64,000 nt of DNA. Source: Micractinium sp. NFX-FRZ. Taxonomy: Eukaryota; Chlorophyta; Trebouxiophyceae; Chlorellales; Chlorellaceae. A program made the translations under genes and the position numbers. The DNA lies in the NCBI GenBank assembly GCA_029339195.1, contig JAPTJF010000057.1, positions 124,001-188,000 on the forward strand, given 5' to 3'. Below are positions 24,867 through 37,039 of the stretch, piece by piece. The notes beneath the pieces are model-generated. The model searched no databases, had not been told where the DNA came from, and saw only the letters and a list, made by a program, of their open reading frames with translations. Position 1 is the stretch's first letter, and every line of letters starts with the position of its first letter.

Positions 24867-25005
24867 GCTGGGCAGCGCTGTGGCGGGCGCCGGCGGGCCT
24901 CGGGCCGCGATGGTGGCCTGCGCACTGATTGGGCATCACTGCTGCATGCTGGCCCAGACCTCCCGCGCTCAACTGGGACTCTGCCGGATCAAGACGCATC
25001 GAGTC

Positions 25006-25010
25006 TTACA
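25006..25010 (-). promoter_or_regulatory. Candidate TGTAA poly(A) signal of gene F
   Basis: Minus-strand TGTAA 416 bases past the stop of gene F. Confidence 0.35.
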
Positions 25011-25112
25011 AGCCGTGCGCATCAATGCAAGCTGCGAGCAGAAGGGGCGGTCACCCAGGGGGTGGGGTGTGCAAGGCGAGCCAGGTGCAGTGGCGGCGGG
25101 CTACTAATCACC

Positions 25113-25125
25113 ATATTATATATTT
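25113..25125 (-). promoter_or_regulatory. AT-rich TATA-like element, possible promoter of gene E
   Basis: ATATTATATATTT stands out in very GC-rich surroundings and lies about 250 bases upstream of the proposed gene E start at 24866. Its function is inferred from position and composition only. Confidence 0.3.
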
Positions 25126-25425
25126 CAATTCCTCATTGAAGCGGGGCACGAACGGCACACACTGGATGAGAAGGCGAAGCCAGTTCACGAGCCACGCCAG
25201 GGATGTGCACACGTATGAATTCACGTAGGGGTGTTGAGAGCTGCCATCCCCTGCGCCGGGCGGCAGCCGCTGCTTCCGTGCTCAGCAAGGCGGTCCCACT
25301 GCACAGCGTGCCTTCAAGGCTCCCCTCAAAACGACTTGCCCATCGACCTTCCCATGCGTGCAGTCGCCGTCGTGGAATTTGCAGTAGTGTTATGGCAACT
25401 TCATCTCATCTCAGATTGTGTGTTG

Positions 25426-28107
25426 TCAGGGCTTGCGCATTAGGAAGGTGGGGAAGTCAGCTTCTTGGTAGGTGACGGCAAGCGTGAGGCCGTACTGCTC
25501 TGCAAACTCGTCTGCCGCCCCCTTGACTGCGCCCTCGTGCAGGGTCCCGTCCTGGCACACTGCACCCACAGGCAGGGGGAAGGTAACAGGCAGGTAGGCA
25601 GGCAGGCGGTGAACAGGAAAGAGGCAAGCATTTGGGGGCTGCGCAGCGGGCGGGCGGGCATGCGAGCAGCGGCGAGGGGAGGAACACTGTGCAGGGAGGC
25701 AGCGCATGGGGTGCACTACTGCTGGCGCCTGGGCTGGATGGCTGGGCATACGTCCTTCAGTTGGGGGGAGGACTCACGTGACCAGGCACGCAGGGAGGCT
25801 GGGGCCCGTTTCTGAATCTCGTCGGTGTGAAGGTAGTCGTGGCCTGCGGTGAAAAAGGGAGGGGAGGGTGGTTGGGATGAAGAGTGCCCGGGTGGCAGCC
25901 TCAGAGCCAGCCATACGCCGCCTGGGGGCAGCATGCGCAGCAGGCATGGCACCTGCCAGCTGGAGCAGGCGGGGCATCTGGCAGAGCAGCGCTCACCCGC
26001 AAGGATGCCCCCGCTGCGCAGCTTGGGCCAGTACGTCTCAATGTCCTCCTTGGCGCCGCAATAGTCGTGCCTGCGTGGGGTGGGGGTAAGGGTGGGGTGG
26101 GGGCACAACGGGACGGGCTGGGGACGTGGCTGCTCCAGAGGCGCCCGGGCCTCTAAGCCTTCCATGCTGCGTGCGGCACCCCTGTGCCCGGCCCCCCGAC
26201 CACAGCTGCCGCCCTTTCCACCCGCCATTCCTGGAGACTTTTGCCACCGCATTCATCTCTTCATGCACTTCCCCTGCGTCCTTTCCCACACATCCCATCC
26301 CATGCGCCTCCCTGTCCCCCTTCTCCTGCGCCCCTCCAAGGAGAGGTCCCCAGAAAGTGGAGCCTACCCCTCACCGCTGAATTACAAACCTACACACAGC
26401 GCAGCGCAGCGCAGCGCAGCTGCATCCAAGGCCCCACTTATAGTGCCCCCGCCCGCATCCCCCCTGGATCCACCCACCCACTCCACCTGCCTCCCCCCTC
26501 ACCGTGCGTCCACGTACACAAAGTCCAGGCTGTCGTCTGGGATACGCTTGGCTGCCACCGTGGAGTAGTTGCGCAGGAAGACGGTCTGCTTTGTGGGGGG
26601 GGGAGCGGGGTGCCGGGGCGTGGGGGGGCGGGTGGGGGAGAAGGGGGTTTTAAAGGCCACGCACAGCGTGATGCACACCGGAGTGGGAGGGGAGCTCCCC
26701 CCCCCGGAAGCTGGGACAGCGAGACAATGCAGAGCATTCGGGGGCGGTGGGGCAGGCGAGCGGTGGGCGTTCGTTAGGTGGCATAGAGCGCTCTTGAGTG
26801 CGATGGGGCGCCGCCAGCGGAGCGACCCCTCATGCCCGCTTGCCCGCCCACCATGCTGTGCCAGCCTCCTCACAAACCCACTGTGCCTGCCATCCCCGCC
26901 GCTCAGCAGACTCAGTGCTCAGGAGGCTCCCTGCCTGGCCCACCAGGTGCTCCCGCTGCCAGATGGCACAGCCTCCTCTCCTGCCACCTCTTCTCCCGGC
27001 CATCCCCTGCCTGGCCACTGCTCCCCACGCCGCACCACTGCTGCCAATCGGTCGTTCAATCCTCAATCTCACCTTGCCCTTCCAGGGTTCCAGCCGCTTG
27101 CGCGCCTCCTGGTACCGCTTCTCCTGCTCGGCCTGGGCCACGTTGGCAGAGTCGATGTAATTCTGGTCGCCGCCCTGCACGTCACATGGACGGAAAGCTG
27201 TTCAGAGGGGGCAGCCCTTCTGATGTGAAGCAGCCAGTGTCGCTGCCCCGAGCTTGAAGGGCTGAATTCTGGCGATTGCCGTCCCGCCCACATGTGCGCC
27301 GGTGCTGCCGAGCCCAGCAGCAGCGCTGCCCCGCCCCGCCCAGCTGGAACCCAGCAGAAATGGTGTCCCCCCAACCGGCAGAGCCCGCAGAGCCCGCCCA
27401 GCCACCAGGAAGCAGGCGCAGAGCTGATTCGCAGTGGCCGCCAGCCCAGCGGCGGCCAGCCAGCCTGGCTGAGCCACTGGCTGTCACCTGATGTCCCCAG
27501 GGGTCCACCAAATAGAATCGGGTGCAGGAGGGCCAGCGCTGCAGGAGGGACTCGGAGAATACGGCCCGCTGCAGGTGGCAAGCAAGCAGGGACGTGGCGG
27601 TGGGGGGCCTCAGGGCCTGAATCGGGGGGTGGGCGGCACCGGTGGCGCTGTAGTGGAGGGAATGGGAGCGAGGCGTGCAGCAGCCCAACCACCAGATCAG
27701 TTGTGGATGGCACGGCCTGGTGTGATGCCAGATTGAGCAGCCTGTGACGCGCGGCACTCAGCAACTCCCTCAGTCGGGGCGTCCAGGGGTGAGGGTTGGT
27801 CACAAATTTGGTCCGGCACCGCTGCCGGCAGCGGCGCCGCGGCAGCAGCGGTGATACCTCCCACCTGCACCCCAATCTCGACGCCAGTCTTCATCCCTTC
27901 CTTTTCAAGGATCAATCCAATGTCGGCGCGGAAACGGGGCGGAATTAGCGCCTTTGCCTTCGCAGGCCCCGCAAACGCGCTACTGCGCTGTTGTTGGGCG
28001 AGGACCAGCCACGCAGCCAGGGCGCCGCAAAGCACCGCTGCAGCCAACCGTATCACCGATCGCTGCTGCTGTAGCGGGGCAGCCGGCTTCTTCAATTGTG
28101 CTGTCAT
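25426..28107 (-). CDS. Gene F: membrane-anchored class I SAM-dependent methyltransferase
   Basis: Model: complement(join(25426..25559, 25778..25843, 25997..26070, 26503..26585, 27073..27174, 27488..27568, 27865..28107)), 260 residues, every junction phase-consistent. A single hydrophobic segment (about residues 20-38, LAAAVLCGALAAWLVLA) near the N-terminus suggests a type II signal anchor. The catalytic fold follows: TGVEIGVQ (motif I, SAM binding), FYLVDPWGHQ, then LDFVYVDARHDY and GHDYLHTDEIQK. This order fits the class I methyltransferases annotated as Methyltransf_24, often encoded with glycan or cell-surface functions. The substrate is unknown. The frame is open further upstream to an ATG near 28300; 28107 was chosen because it places the membrane segment at the N-terminus. 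Gene G starts divergently 582 bases away. Confidence 0.82.
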
Positions 28108-28689
28108 TGTCGAGATCGGAGGAGGAGACTTTGCCGAGGCTTTGCAACAACGGTGCCGCCAGCCAGGCGCTTTGTGATGACACGGTCGGAGGTGTGGCGC
28201 AAGGCCTGGGGGCGGCAGGACGGGGCAGCACACGGCCAGGCCAGCATGGCGGCGGTACCGGGCATGCGGCCGCGGCGCCACGGCGGCGCCTGCCATTAAC
28301 ATAAGCACGATGGCTGGTCTTGCATTGGTGCCAAGACCATCACGAATGTCTTGAATTGCACCTGTGTGTGCTATACGCGGGCAGGCAGCTCAGATGGCAG
28401 GGAGGGTGGCAAGCGCGTGGGTGGGCGGGCGGCCGCACCTCATGGGTGGCCAGCCTGCCAGGCGCCCTCATGCCAACCATGGCAGCTGTGGTGCACATAC
28501 ATACGGGTCTTGTGCATGTGCTAGCGAGGGTTCATCCATTATGAGTGCTATATGTGGGCAGGCATGATGCGTGGTCAAACAGTGGAGGGAGATGACTAGG
28601 CTGCCTTTTGGTCACTCACCTAACTCTCCCTAGCCTGGCCCAGGCAGCGCTGGCATGCTGTCAAGGACTGTGCCAGCGTGTTACGAAAC
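28108..28689. promoter_or_regulatory. Divergent promoter interval between genes F and G
   Basis: The starts of gene F (minus) and gene G (plus) are separated by 582 bases, so this interval must hold both promoters and 5' UTRs. I see no clear TATA box. If gene F starts at the upstream in-frame ATG the interval shrinks to under 400 bases. Confidence 0.5.
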
Positions 28690-28856
28690 ATGCAGCCCGT
28701 GGCGACCGCTGGCAGCCGCGCTTCTCCAGCCCCGGCCCTGCTAAGCAGGCGACTCACAGCCCGGGCAGCTCGCCCAGCATCAAACCCTTGGCTGCACACA
28801 GCCTCCAGGCTGCGCTGCTCACCGGCCTGCGCATTGAGCCAGCCGCCAGAGCACTG

Positions 28857-28887
<31 letters not shown>

Positions 28888-31800
28888 CCCAAGGCAGCCG
28901 CTGAGCGGGCCAGCAAGCAGGTGGAGCAGCTTGACTGGAGGCGGCAGTGGTACCCTCTGGTGAGGTGGCGTGCTGGAGAGGGGCCAGGTGGCGGGGTTGA
29001 AAGGCGGCGGCTCAGGTGGGCCCGGCAGCATGCGGTGGGGCAGGCGGCTGGGCGGTTGGCTTGGGACTGCCGACTGCTGGAGGCCTGCTCTTCTCACCAT
29101 CTCCATCACTGCCAGATCCCTGCCCTGCTTGTGTGTCCAACATGCGTGTCCCCCTGCAGGCGCCGCTGTCTTACCTCGATCGCACCCGCCCGGCAGCCTA
29201 CACTGTGCTTGGCCGCCAGCTGGCAGTGTGGTGAGCCCGCTCAGAGGCCCGCTTGCCGCTTGCTTGACGAGTGCTAGCGCGGGGACCGTCAGGATCCCCA
29301 GCCTGCGACACCCGCCTCAACCCGCTTCTCTTTCACGAAGAGCAAACCAGATTAATCAATATTGACTGGCCGTGCATCTGCCTCTCACCAGCTGCAGCCC
29401 ACCTCGGCTTCATCACTTTCTTCCCCACCCCACTAGGTACCACGCCCCCACCGGCTCCTGGCAGGCGTTGGAGGACCGCTGCCCCCACCGGCTGGCCCCG
29501 TTGTCCGAGGGGCGCGTGGAGCCAGCCACCGGCAACCTGCAGTGCAGGTGCAGGCCGGGCATGCCCAGGGGAAGAGCATGGATTTGCAAGCAATGCACTA
29601 ACCAGTGGTTCCAGCAAATGCCTCGAGGACAGCAAGACAGCCCCGGGCAGTGCTCAGTTTGGGGGCCACCACTCTATGGCATGCCAGCTGCTCCTAGCGT
29701 CATGTCTCACCACAGCCTGTCCTACCCTGCCCGCCGCCTTCCCTCCTCCAGCTACCATGGGTGGCAGTTCTCCACAGGGGGCCGGGCGGTGCGCATCCCC
29801 CAGGCCGACTCGCCTCAGCAGGAGGCGGCAGCCTGCAGCAGCCCACGCAGCTGCGCCGCCCCCTTCCCTGTGCGGGCGGAGCAGGTGGGTGGAGGGTGCA
29901 GGGGGAGGGGCAGGGCGGAGGGATAGGCAGGGAGTTCAGGGGTGGGATCCAGCAGTGGCGAGGCATGTGCTGGCTCAAACGTGACCCCACATCACTGCGC
30001 TTAAACTTGACCTTGGTGCTTAAACTTCAACTCATCATATCTCCGTCTTGTCGTCCCTCCCTTGTTGCGCCTGCAGGGCATGCTGTGGGTTTGGATGGAC
30101 AGCAGCCCAGAGGGAGCGCTGGCCAGCCTGCAGCGCGCGCTGCCGCTGCCTGCTGAGCTCCTGCCCGGCCCCAGTGGCCCCGCTGGCGTGCTGCTGGGCG
30201 ACTGGTGAGGGAGGGCAGCGGGCACTGCAGGACAGGCGGGAGCTGCCAGTAAGCTTTTGAGCATCATTAAAGCCCCCGCTGGCGTCACACGCTGGTACGT
30301 CTGCATTCAATAGTTAAACTCCTAACGTACAACCACGCCTGCAGGTACCAGCGCGACCTGCCGGTGAGCTACGAGTACCTGCTGGAGAACCTGCTGGACC
30401 CTTCCCATGTGCACGTCGCCCACCACGGAGTGATTGGGAGCAGGGACAGGTGCGACGCCGCGCAGGTGGCACAAGCACAAGCTGTGTGCTGCTAGGAGGC
30501 ATCTGGCAGGTGCTTTGGCTTGCTGGTGCCTTTAAAACACCGGTTGAACCGGCTGCTGTGTCATGCCCTGCAGGGCGGGCCCCATCATGCTGCGGCAGGA
30601 CGGGGAGCTCAGTGCTCAGCGCGGCTTCCGGCTGAGCATGGCGGGGCAATGGGGGCAGAACGGTGGCGGGCAGCAGGGCGGGGCGCCCAAGGCCCGCCCC
30701 ACCAGGCACCTGCTGGAAAGCGAGCTCTTCCCGTGGACCACAGAGCTGCCAGCTGACTGGGAGGACGACATGCGTGCCCCTCCTGCCGGCATGCCTGCCC
30801 GCACGCACTTTGTGCCGCCGGGACTGGTGTGGTGAGCGGAGCGGGGCGGGGCGGGGAGGGGTGGGGTGAGTGCAACGGCAGGCATGCTCCCAGGCAAGGC
30901 ACCTGCTGTTGGTGCCGGGTTCCCCTGTGCTTCTGTCCTGGGTAGACCCTACCCTTTCTTGCATGCACGTGCACATGTGGCCCCTGACCCCCTTGCACAG
31001 GCTGGAGATGCCAGCGGGCAGCAGCGGCAGCCACTTCTCCATGCTCTTCTACGCCGTCCCTGTCGGGTGGGTGGGGCGGCTTCTTTGAATGTGTAACAAC
31101 AGCAACGGAGAGTGGGTGACTGAGGCCTTTTGCTGTCGCTTGCTTCGGGCACCGCGCCTCTATGTGGGAGGCGTGAGGGCAGCTAGGCCGTGTGCTTGCT
31201 GCTCGACCCGCCGCTGTCCCTCCCTGCTGCTGCAGACCGGGGGCCAGCCGCCTGCTTGCCGGGTACTCAACCGATGCCCTGCCCCAGGCGGTGCGGGGCG
31301 CTCTCCAGTCAGGCAAGTGCATACAAACCCCTTGACATGCACCATGTTCTTGCTGTTTGCGCGGCAGCAACGGCCGCGCAAACTTTTTTTCACGCAACAC
31401 AGTGCGCGCCCTTGCCTTCTCAGCGCTCACCATCCACGTCACTTCCGCTTCAGTTTGCTGTCAGTTCTCACCACCGCCCTCTGTTCCTCTGCAGAAGCGC
31501 TGGCCCCGGTCCTGCATGCCTTCCGCTTCCTGGCTGACCTGGGCTCACACGAGGTCATTGATGGAGACCTGATACACATCTACCAGCAGGTGCGCCCCAC
31601 TTCCCCTTAAGAGTTTATAACAAAGAGAAGCCTGATGCAGGCCCACCGCTGGCGGCCATGCAACACACTTGTGGTGAGGGCACGCACCCGCCGCTGCGGC
31701 TGTGAGGGCTGGCATGCCTGCCGAGAATGGCCTGCATGTGTTGCACAGTGCTCGTGGAGCTGAAAGCATGAGGAAAAGCCTCGTGTTCTTTCTTCAACCT

Positions 31801-32926
31801 CCTAGACAGAAGAGCAGCACTGCCTCTGCGTGTCGTGCTGCAGGAGCAGGTGGCACGCAGGGAGGGCCGCAAGTGGCACCAGGCCTACTTCATGCCTGCC
31901 TCAGCCGACAGGTAAGCACGGCGAGCTGCCCAAACGTGCGTCCAGGTGGCAGCGAGGCTCAGCAGCCTGCAGGCAGCAAGGACGGCTGGCTGGCTGCTGC
32001 TGGGATGCCTGCTGTGCCAAGAGACTGCTCGCAAGTTGCCTCAACCACCCCGCCTGTGTGTGTGGTGTGTCTGTGCGCTGCAGGGGCGTGGTGCTGCTGC
32101 GCTGCTGGCTGGATGAGCTGGCAGGAGGCGGCCCGCAGTACTGCAAGGCGGGATCCAACTCATCGCCAGCTGGCAGCCAGGTGGGCACATGCATTTGGGT
32201 TCAGGATGCATTGCAGCAACACAGCCGGTCTGATGCAAACATCATACTTGCATGATGCAACGGACCCTGCACTCCCCACCGCCCCATTCCCCACTCCCAG
32301 CCTTGCACTCACAGCACTTCACATCGGCCCTGCCCCCTGCAGCCGCTCATCAACGCCGCAGCCAGCAGGCCTCTGAGTCGGCGTGAGATCCTGGACCGCT
32401 ACGAGCAGCACACCCGGCACTGCCCCTCCTGCCGCAGGGTGAGCAAGCACACTGGCACCTGCGCGCAGGCACCGGCAGCTGACATGCACCTCTCAGGCTG
32501 ATGTGCACTTCCAATCACGATGCACAGAGCTAGCCCAGCTCCCAGCCAGCCTGCCCAATGTGCTTGGCACCAGCTCTCCACCTTACCTGCAGCTCCGGCC
32601 CCCTTGTCCTGAACGTCGGCCCCCTGACCGCCCTCCCCATGCCACCCCCTTTGCCCACACCACAGGCACTTGGCACGGTGCAGGCTGCGCGCCAGGTGCT
32701 GCAGGCGGCGGCTGCCTCTGGGTTTGCCGCCGCCTTCACACTGGCGCTGCTGCAGGCCCTGCTGTCAGTGCCCCTGCCGCTGGCCGGGCCCACCATTTGG
32801 GGCCGCCCCACCAGCCTGCCGCTGGTGCTGGGTGCGGCGGCGCTGACGGCGGGGGTGCTGCAGCAGGCGTTGGGCAGCCTGGAGCAGCGGTTTGTGTTTG
32901 TGGATTACGTCCATCCTGAGAAGTGA
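28690..32926 (+). CDS. Gene G: Rieske non-heme iron oxygenase, PAO/PTC52/TIC55 family
   Basis: Model: join(28690..28959, 29160..29230, 29437..29547, 29752..29884, 30077..30204, 30345..30449, 30574..30831, 31001..31066, 31236..31312, 31495..31589, 31844..31911, 32084..32180, 32343..32438, 32666..32926), 611 residues. A basic Ser/Ala-rich leader (about 1-70, then a Pro run) looks like a plastid transit peptide. The Rieske [2Fe-2S] ligands are C129-P-H131 and C150-S-Y-H153. The mononuclear iron site is in ENLLDPSHVHVAHHG (N253, D256, H259, H264). A C520-P-S-C523 motif matches the thioredoxin-target CxxC of PAO, TIC55 and PTC52, and hydrophobic C-terminal segments follow. Family members oxidise chlorophyll intermediates or catabolites in the plastid envelope; the exact substrate is not decidable here. 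Intron 31313-31494 begins with GC. A TGTAA lies at 33343-33347. Confidence 0.9.
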
Positions 32927-33165
32927 GGAGTGAGGCGGGCAAGGCTTCAGGACGGCGGCCCACGCCCGGATGCTGAGCACGCACTGAAGCAGTGATGCGC
33001 AGCTGCGGGAGGGCACGCGGTGCCTTGCGAGCTAGCAGCGAGCTGAGACAGTTGCTGGGCGGTGCTGTCACCGCCGTGCACGGCGTGGACACTGCACAGC
33101 GTGGCACAGCGTAACAGCCTGGCATGCCTTGACGTAGCCCTGCAAGCTTCTTGTTTGGCCACACT

Positions 33166-33170
33166 TTACA
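33166..33170 (-). promoter_or_regulatory. Candidate TGTAA poly(A) signal of gene H
   Basis: Minus-strand TGTAA 231 bases past the stop of gene H. It lies upstream of the gene G signal in plus coordinates, so the two 3' UTRs would overlap. Confidence 0.45.
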
Positions 33171-33342
33171 GTGTACAGTGACCTGACGACGATGATGATG
33201 ATGCAGAGAAGAGAGACAAGACACTGGGTGGCATGCATGCTGCATCAATCAAGAGCCCTGGCCTGTGGAATCTGATAGCCTTGGAAGCAAACTGAGATGG
33301 ATGGAAGTGCGCTGACTTGTCAAGGCTGAAAGCTGTTGTTAG

Positions 33343-33347
33343 TGTAA
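33343..33347 (+). promoter_or_regulatory. Candidate TGTAA poly(A) signal of gene G
   Basis: Plus-strand TGTAA 416 bases past the stop of gene G and only 54 bases before the stop codon of convergent gene H. Confidence 0.5.
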
Positions 33348-33400
33348 GACAGGAGAGTTCCATGAATGGGAGCCATCAACAAGCGGGCCACGGCTGCGCC

Positions 33401-35477
33401 TCAGCCTGCGCTGTCGCCCCCTCCCAGCCCAAAACGCAGGGCGGTGGCCATCAGCTGCGCGGCGGCGCTGTGCAGCCCCGAGCGCAGCAGCGCCCGCAGC
33501 CGGCCCTCCTGGAAGGGCAGGCGGGCGAGCATGTTTGCAGCAGGAAGAGGCCTGGGCAGCCCCAGCCAAAATCTGTACACACACAATCTTCAGGTGCAAC
33601 GTACTTGATGAATCAGAGCATCACGCACCGCGAGTCGATGTGTAACGACAGGTGGCAACACAACGCGTCGAAGCATCGAGGCAAGGCGCCCACCAGAAAA
33701 GCAGCCCATCACCTGGCCCACCTTGGCGGCCTGCTCCGCTGGCGGCAGCCTGTCCATGAGCGCCGAGAAGGAGGCGGACAGGCCAGGGGTCAACCCGGCG
33801 CCGGCAGCAGTTGGTGCGCCTGCTACCTCAAGCAGCAGGCTGAACAGGTCCTGCTCCCGCTGCCCATGCTGCTGTTGCGGCTCTTGCACCTCCTCCTCCT
33901 CCTGCTGCTGCTGCTGCTGCTGCTGCTGGGTGGGCGCTGCAGAGAGCACCAGCGCTGCATGTGATGACTCTGGTGCAACCGCTGCTACCGATGGGCTGTC
34001 TGCCAGCTGGCAGCGCCCGCTGCCAGCCGCAGAGATGGGCCCAGCCTGCTCATTGCTCTGTAAGCGCCGGCGCTTGACAGATGGCTTGGGGCTGTCAGCC
34101 TCCTCTTGCTTCACGCCGCCCAGCTGCTGCTGCTGCCGCTGCTGCTGCTGCTGCTTCAGCTGCGGCTGCGGCGGCTCTTGGGGCTGCCGCCCTGGCACGG
34201 ACCCTTGCTCCTGCTGCCCATGTGCCTCCTTCTGCTGGTGCGTTCGCTGCGGCTGCTGTTGTGCCCCAGGCTGATTGGCTGCAGTGGTCCGCCTGATGGC
34301 TGCCATGGCTGCATTGTACCCAGCCGCAACCGCCCTCATCTGCAGTGCCTGGAACATCTGCAGCGGCATGGCCTGCTGCACAGCAGGTGTTTGCACCGTG
34401 CATCCTCCCGCCGGCGTGCCTGGCGCTGCTCCCTGCCCCACCATGCTGCTTTGAACTGCTTTGAAAACAGGAGCATGAGGCTGCACTGGCGTCAGGCCTG
34501 CCGCAGCAGCTGGCACTGGCACCGTGCTGGCTGGATTGCCACGCACAGACTGCTCGCTACTGTCGTTGGCGATGGCCTGCTGCGTGCCCACCTGCCATGG
34601 CTGCTGCTGCTGCTGCGGTGCGTCAACCGCCTGCCCTGCTGGCTCCTGGCGCTGTGCACCAGCTGGCTGTGTTGTTGCTGTTGCTGGTGCCTCATGTTGC
34701 TTCACCTCGGTCGGCTGCTGCGCCACTGCTCCAGCTGCTCCAGCTGCTGCATGCTGCACAGCTGGCCCATGCCCCTGCACCTCTCCAGGGGCCGCGTCTG
34801 CCACTGCCCGCTGCGCCCCTGCCGGCTGCACCGCTGCCCGCTGCCGCTCCTTGCTGCGCAGCGGCAGCACGGGCAGGCCTTGTCCCAGTGCCTCCCGGCG
34901 GACTTGATAGAAGCAGGGGGTGCACACAAACTCCGCTCCCGACACTGGGTGGGTGCGCCAGCCAGCAAACGTGTGGGAGCCGGGAGTGGTGCTGCAGCAC
35001 ACCAGGCACTGAACATTCACCGGCGGCATGCGCCCGCGGTTGTCCCAATGCTTCCGGCACCTCTCGCAGATGCGCGCGGAGGTGAGGGGATGGCGCCTCC
35101 AGTTGCTGCAATGGCCTGTGCCGCAGTGGCTGCACACCTTGGCCTCCACGTGCGCCTGCCCCGCTGGCCTGCCCCGCTTGCGCCCCTGCTGTGCTGCAGG
35201 GTGCTCCAAACCAGCAGCAGCGGTTGGCTGCACTGAAGCCGCAACAGCCTGCCGCTGTTGCAGGTCGATCGCCAGCTGTCCAAGGTTCAGGCTGGGGCAC
35301 TGGCCCTGGGCTGCTGCTGCTCCTGCTGCTGTTGCTGCACCTGCGATGACTGCGCCGGCGCCGGGCGGGGGGCACCCTGCTGGGGCCGCTGCCGCCGCTG
35401 CTGCTGCCTGCCGCAGGTCTGCCACTCGCAGGCCACGTAGCTCTGGCACAAGCGCAAATGGCGCCTGGAAGGCTGCC

Positions 35478-35508
<31 letters not shown>

Positions 35509-36058
35509 AGTGTATCGTGCCAGGTGCCGCCAGGGGTGGCACAGCGATGAGCGGTGTGGCCGGCAGGCAGAGGCCCGCTGCGGGGGCTTGCGTCACTTGT
35601 GCAGGCAGTGTTGGGGCGGGAGACGGGCTTGGCTGGCTGAGGCTGCGCTCTGGGATATGCGCTGCTGCTGGTGAGCCTGCTGCACTTCCCAAAGTGGGGC
35701 TGGGGACAGCAGCGCCCTCTGGCACCGCTGTCCATCGGGGCGGCGCCCTGGTGCCTAGCGTCCTAGGGTCTCGTCGGCTGATGGGCACTGCCGGCGGCTG
35801 CCGCGGGCGCGGCGGCTGCGACGCCTCCCGCTCTCCCACCGCCACAGTGCCGCCTGGCGCCCCTGCTCCTGCTGGCTCAGTGACTGCCTTCTGCTGCTGC
35901 CCTGAGGAGCCTGCTGGCCGGTGTTTGGCGTCCGCGGGTGACGAACTGCGCTGCCTCTGAGGCTCCGGAAGCATGGCTCGTTCTGGTTTATGACGAGGGG
36001 TTTGTTCTAGGATGTTCTGCCCAGCCATATCAACAGTCGGGTGCTGGCACGGCGCCAT
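33401..36058 (-). CDS. Gene H: two-finger GATA-like protein with AT-hook and C-terminal helical module
   Basis: Model: complement(join(33401..33508, 33722..36058)), 814 residues. The N-terminal third is Pro/Ala-rich and holds the family motif ISRRDPRTLG. An AT-hook (GRKRGRPAGQ, about residue 293) immediately precedes a short-long finger pair: CSHCGTGHCSNWRRHPLTSA, then CLVCCSTTPGSHTFAGW ending VCTPC (about 309-390). A long Gln/Ala-rich, probably disordered stretch follows, then basic SVKRRRLQSNE, a likely nuclear localisation signal. The C-terminal module reads EQDLFSLLLEVAG, GLTPGL, LPPAEQAAK, then the phase-0 intron and GRLRALLRSGLHSAAAQLMA before the stop. The start is the first ATG in the open frame. 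It is the simplest family member with all hallmarks, probably a nuclear DNA-binding regulator (inferred). Confidence 0.78.
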
Positions 36059-36479
36059 GGGGCCTTCTGACCTTTCCTCCCAAGATCGCAGCCCATTCGA
36101 GCTCCATCTCAAGGTGGTTGGCCCTTAACACGGCACGCATAAGCATGGTTGCTCTGTTCGCTCAGCTGGATCCCGTGCTCCAACGAGCGGGCATTCGTGA
36201 CGCTCAAGTCCAAGTTGGCGCCCGCCGCCCGTCACGGCATCTCCCAATTGACGGTCAACTATGCTGCGCTTGTTTGGGCGTGAGGCTCCGCCGATATCTC
36301 CCTGTGCAGATTTCCCACGCAGGTCACATTCACTGTGCATGTTTCAAAATCACACACCACCAAGCATGTCTGGGCACTGACGGACGAGAGTGAGGAGAAA
36401 GACGCAAAAGGTGTGCAAAGGAAAGCGCACACAGTTCCCGTCCTGCCAGCGGGCTGGTGCACGCTCCACGTGAGCTAGC
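36059..36479. other. Interval between genes I and H (both minus strand)
   Basis: A 421-base spacer holding the promoter of gene H and the 3' UTR of gene I. It is lower in GC than its surroundings. I see no TGTAA for gene I and no exon. Confidence 0.5.
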
Positions 36480-37006
36480 TTAGCTGCCCGGCAGCGGCAT
36501 GCCGGCCACTTGCAGAGCTGTCCTGAGCATGCCGGCGACGGCCTTGAAGTGCTGCCGCTGCAGCAGGCGGCGCAGCGGCTTATCCTGCAGCAGGGGGCAT
36601 GAACACAGTGCATCGTTGTTGGCCCTTGCAACAGGTGCCCCCAGCAGCATCAGATGCAGGGCACAGGAGCATTTTGGCCCCTGACCACCTCCCCCCCCTT
36701 GAACCAGCGCTTGCAAGGCATAAGGTACGCACCTTGGCCTGCTGCTGCTCCGGCGGCAGCGCCAAGAAAGAGGCCGCCAGCTCGACAGTCAGGCCATCAG
36801 CCGCTGCCTCAGCTTCCTCTGCCGCATCAAGCAGCAAGTCATCCAGGCACTGCTGCTGCTGTGCCTGCTGCGCTGGCTGCGCCTGCTGGGTGTGCTGCAC
36901 TTGCTGCGGCGGCGCAGGGAACTGCGCTGGCGGCTGCGCCTCTTGCGCTGGCGCCGCTGCTTCCTGCTGCTGCAACGGCTGCTGCTGCGGGAGGGCCTGC
37001 TGGATT

Positions 37007-37039
<33 letters not shown>

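Larger units (their letters stand above)
24867..25425. other. Interval between genes F and E (both minus strand)
   Basis: A lower-GC spacer. The AT-rich stretch at 25113-25125 could be a core promoter for gene E on the minus strand, about 250 bases from its proposed ATG. The plus-strand TTACA at 25006-25010 is a minus-strand TGTAA suited to gene F. No exon is recognised. Confidence 0.45.
32927..33400. other. Convergent 3' interval between genes G and H
   Basis: A 474-base interval without coding exons, containing oppositely oriented TGTAA signals for both genes. Confidence 0.55.

Noticed and set aside
31808..31843. Alternative acceptor for exon 11 of gene G at 31811
   Set aside because: It would shift the frame and lose the block from EQVARREGRKWHQAYF onward. 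The acceptor at 31843 keeps phase 0 and matches the family.
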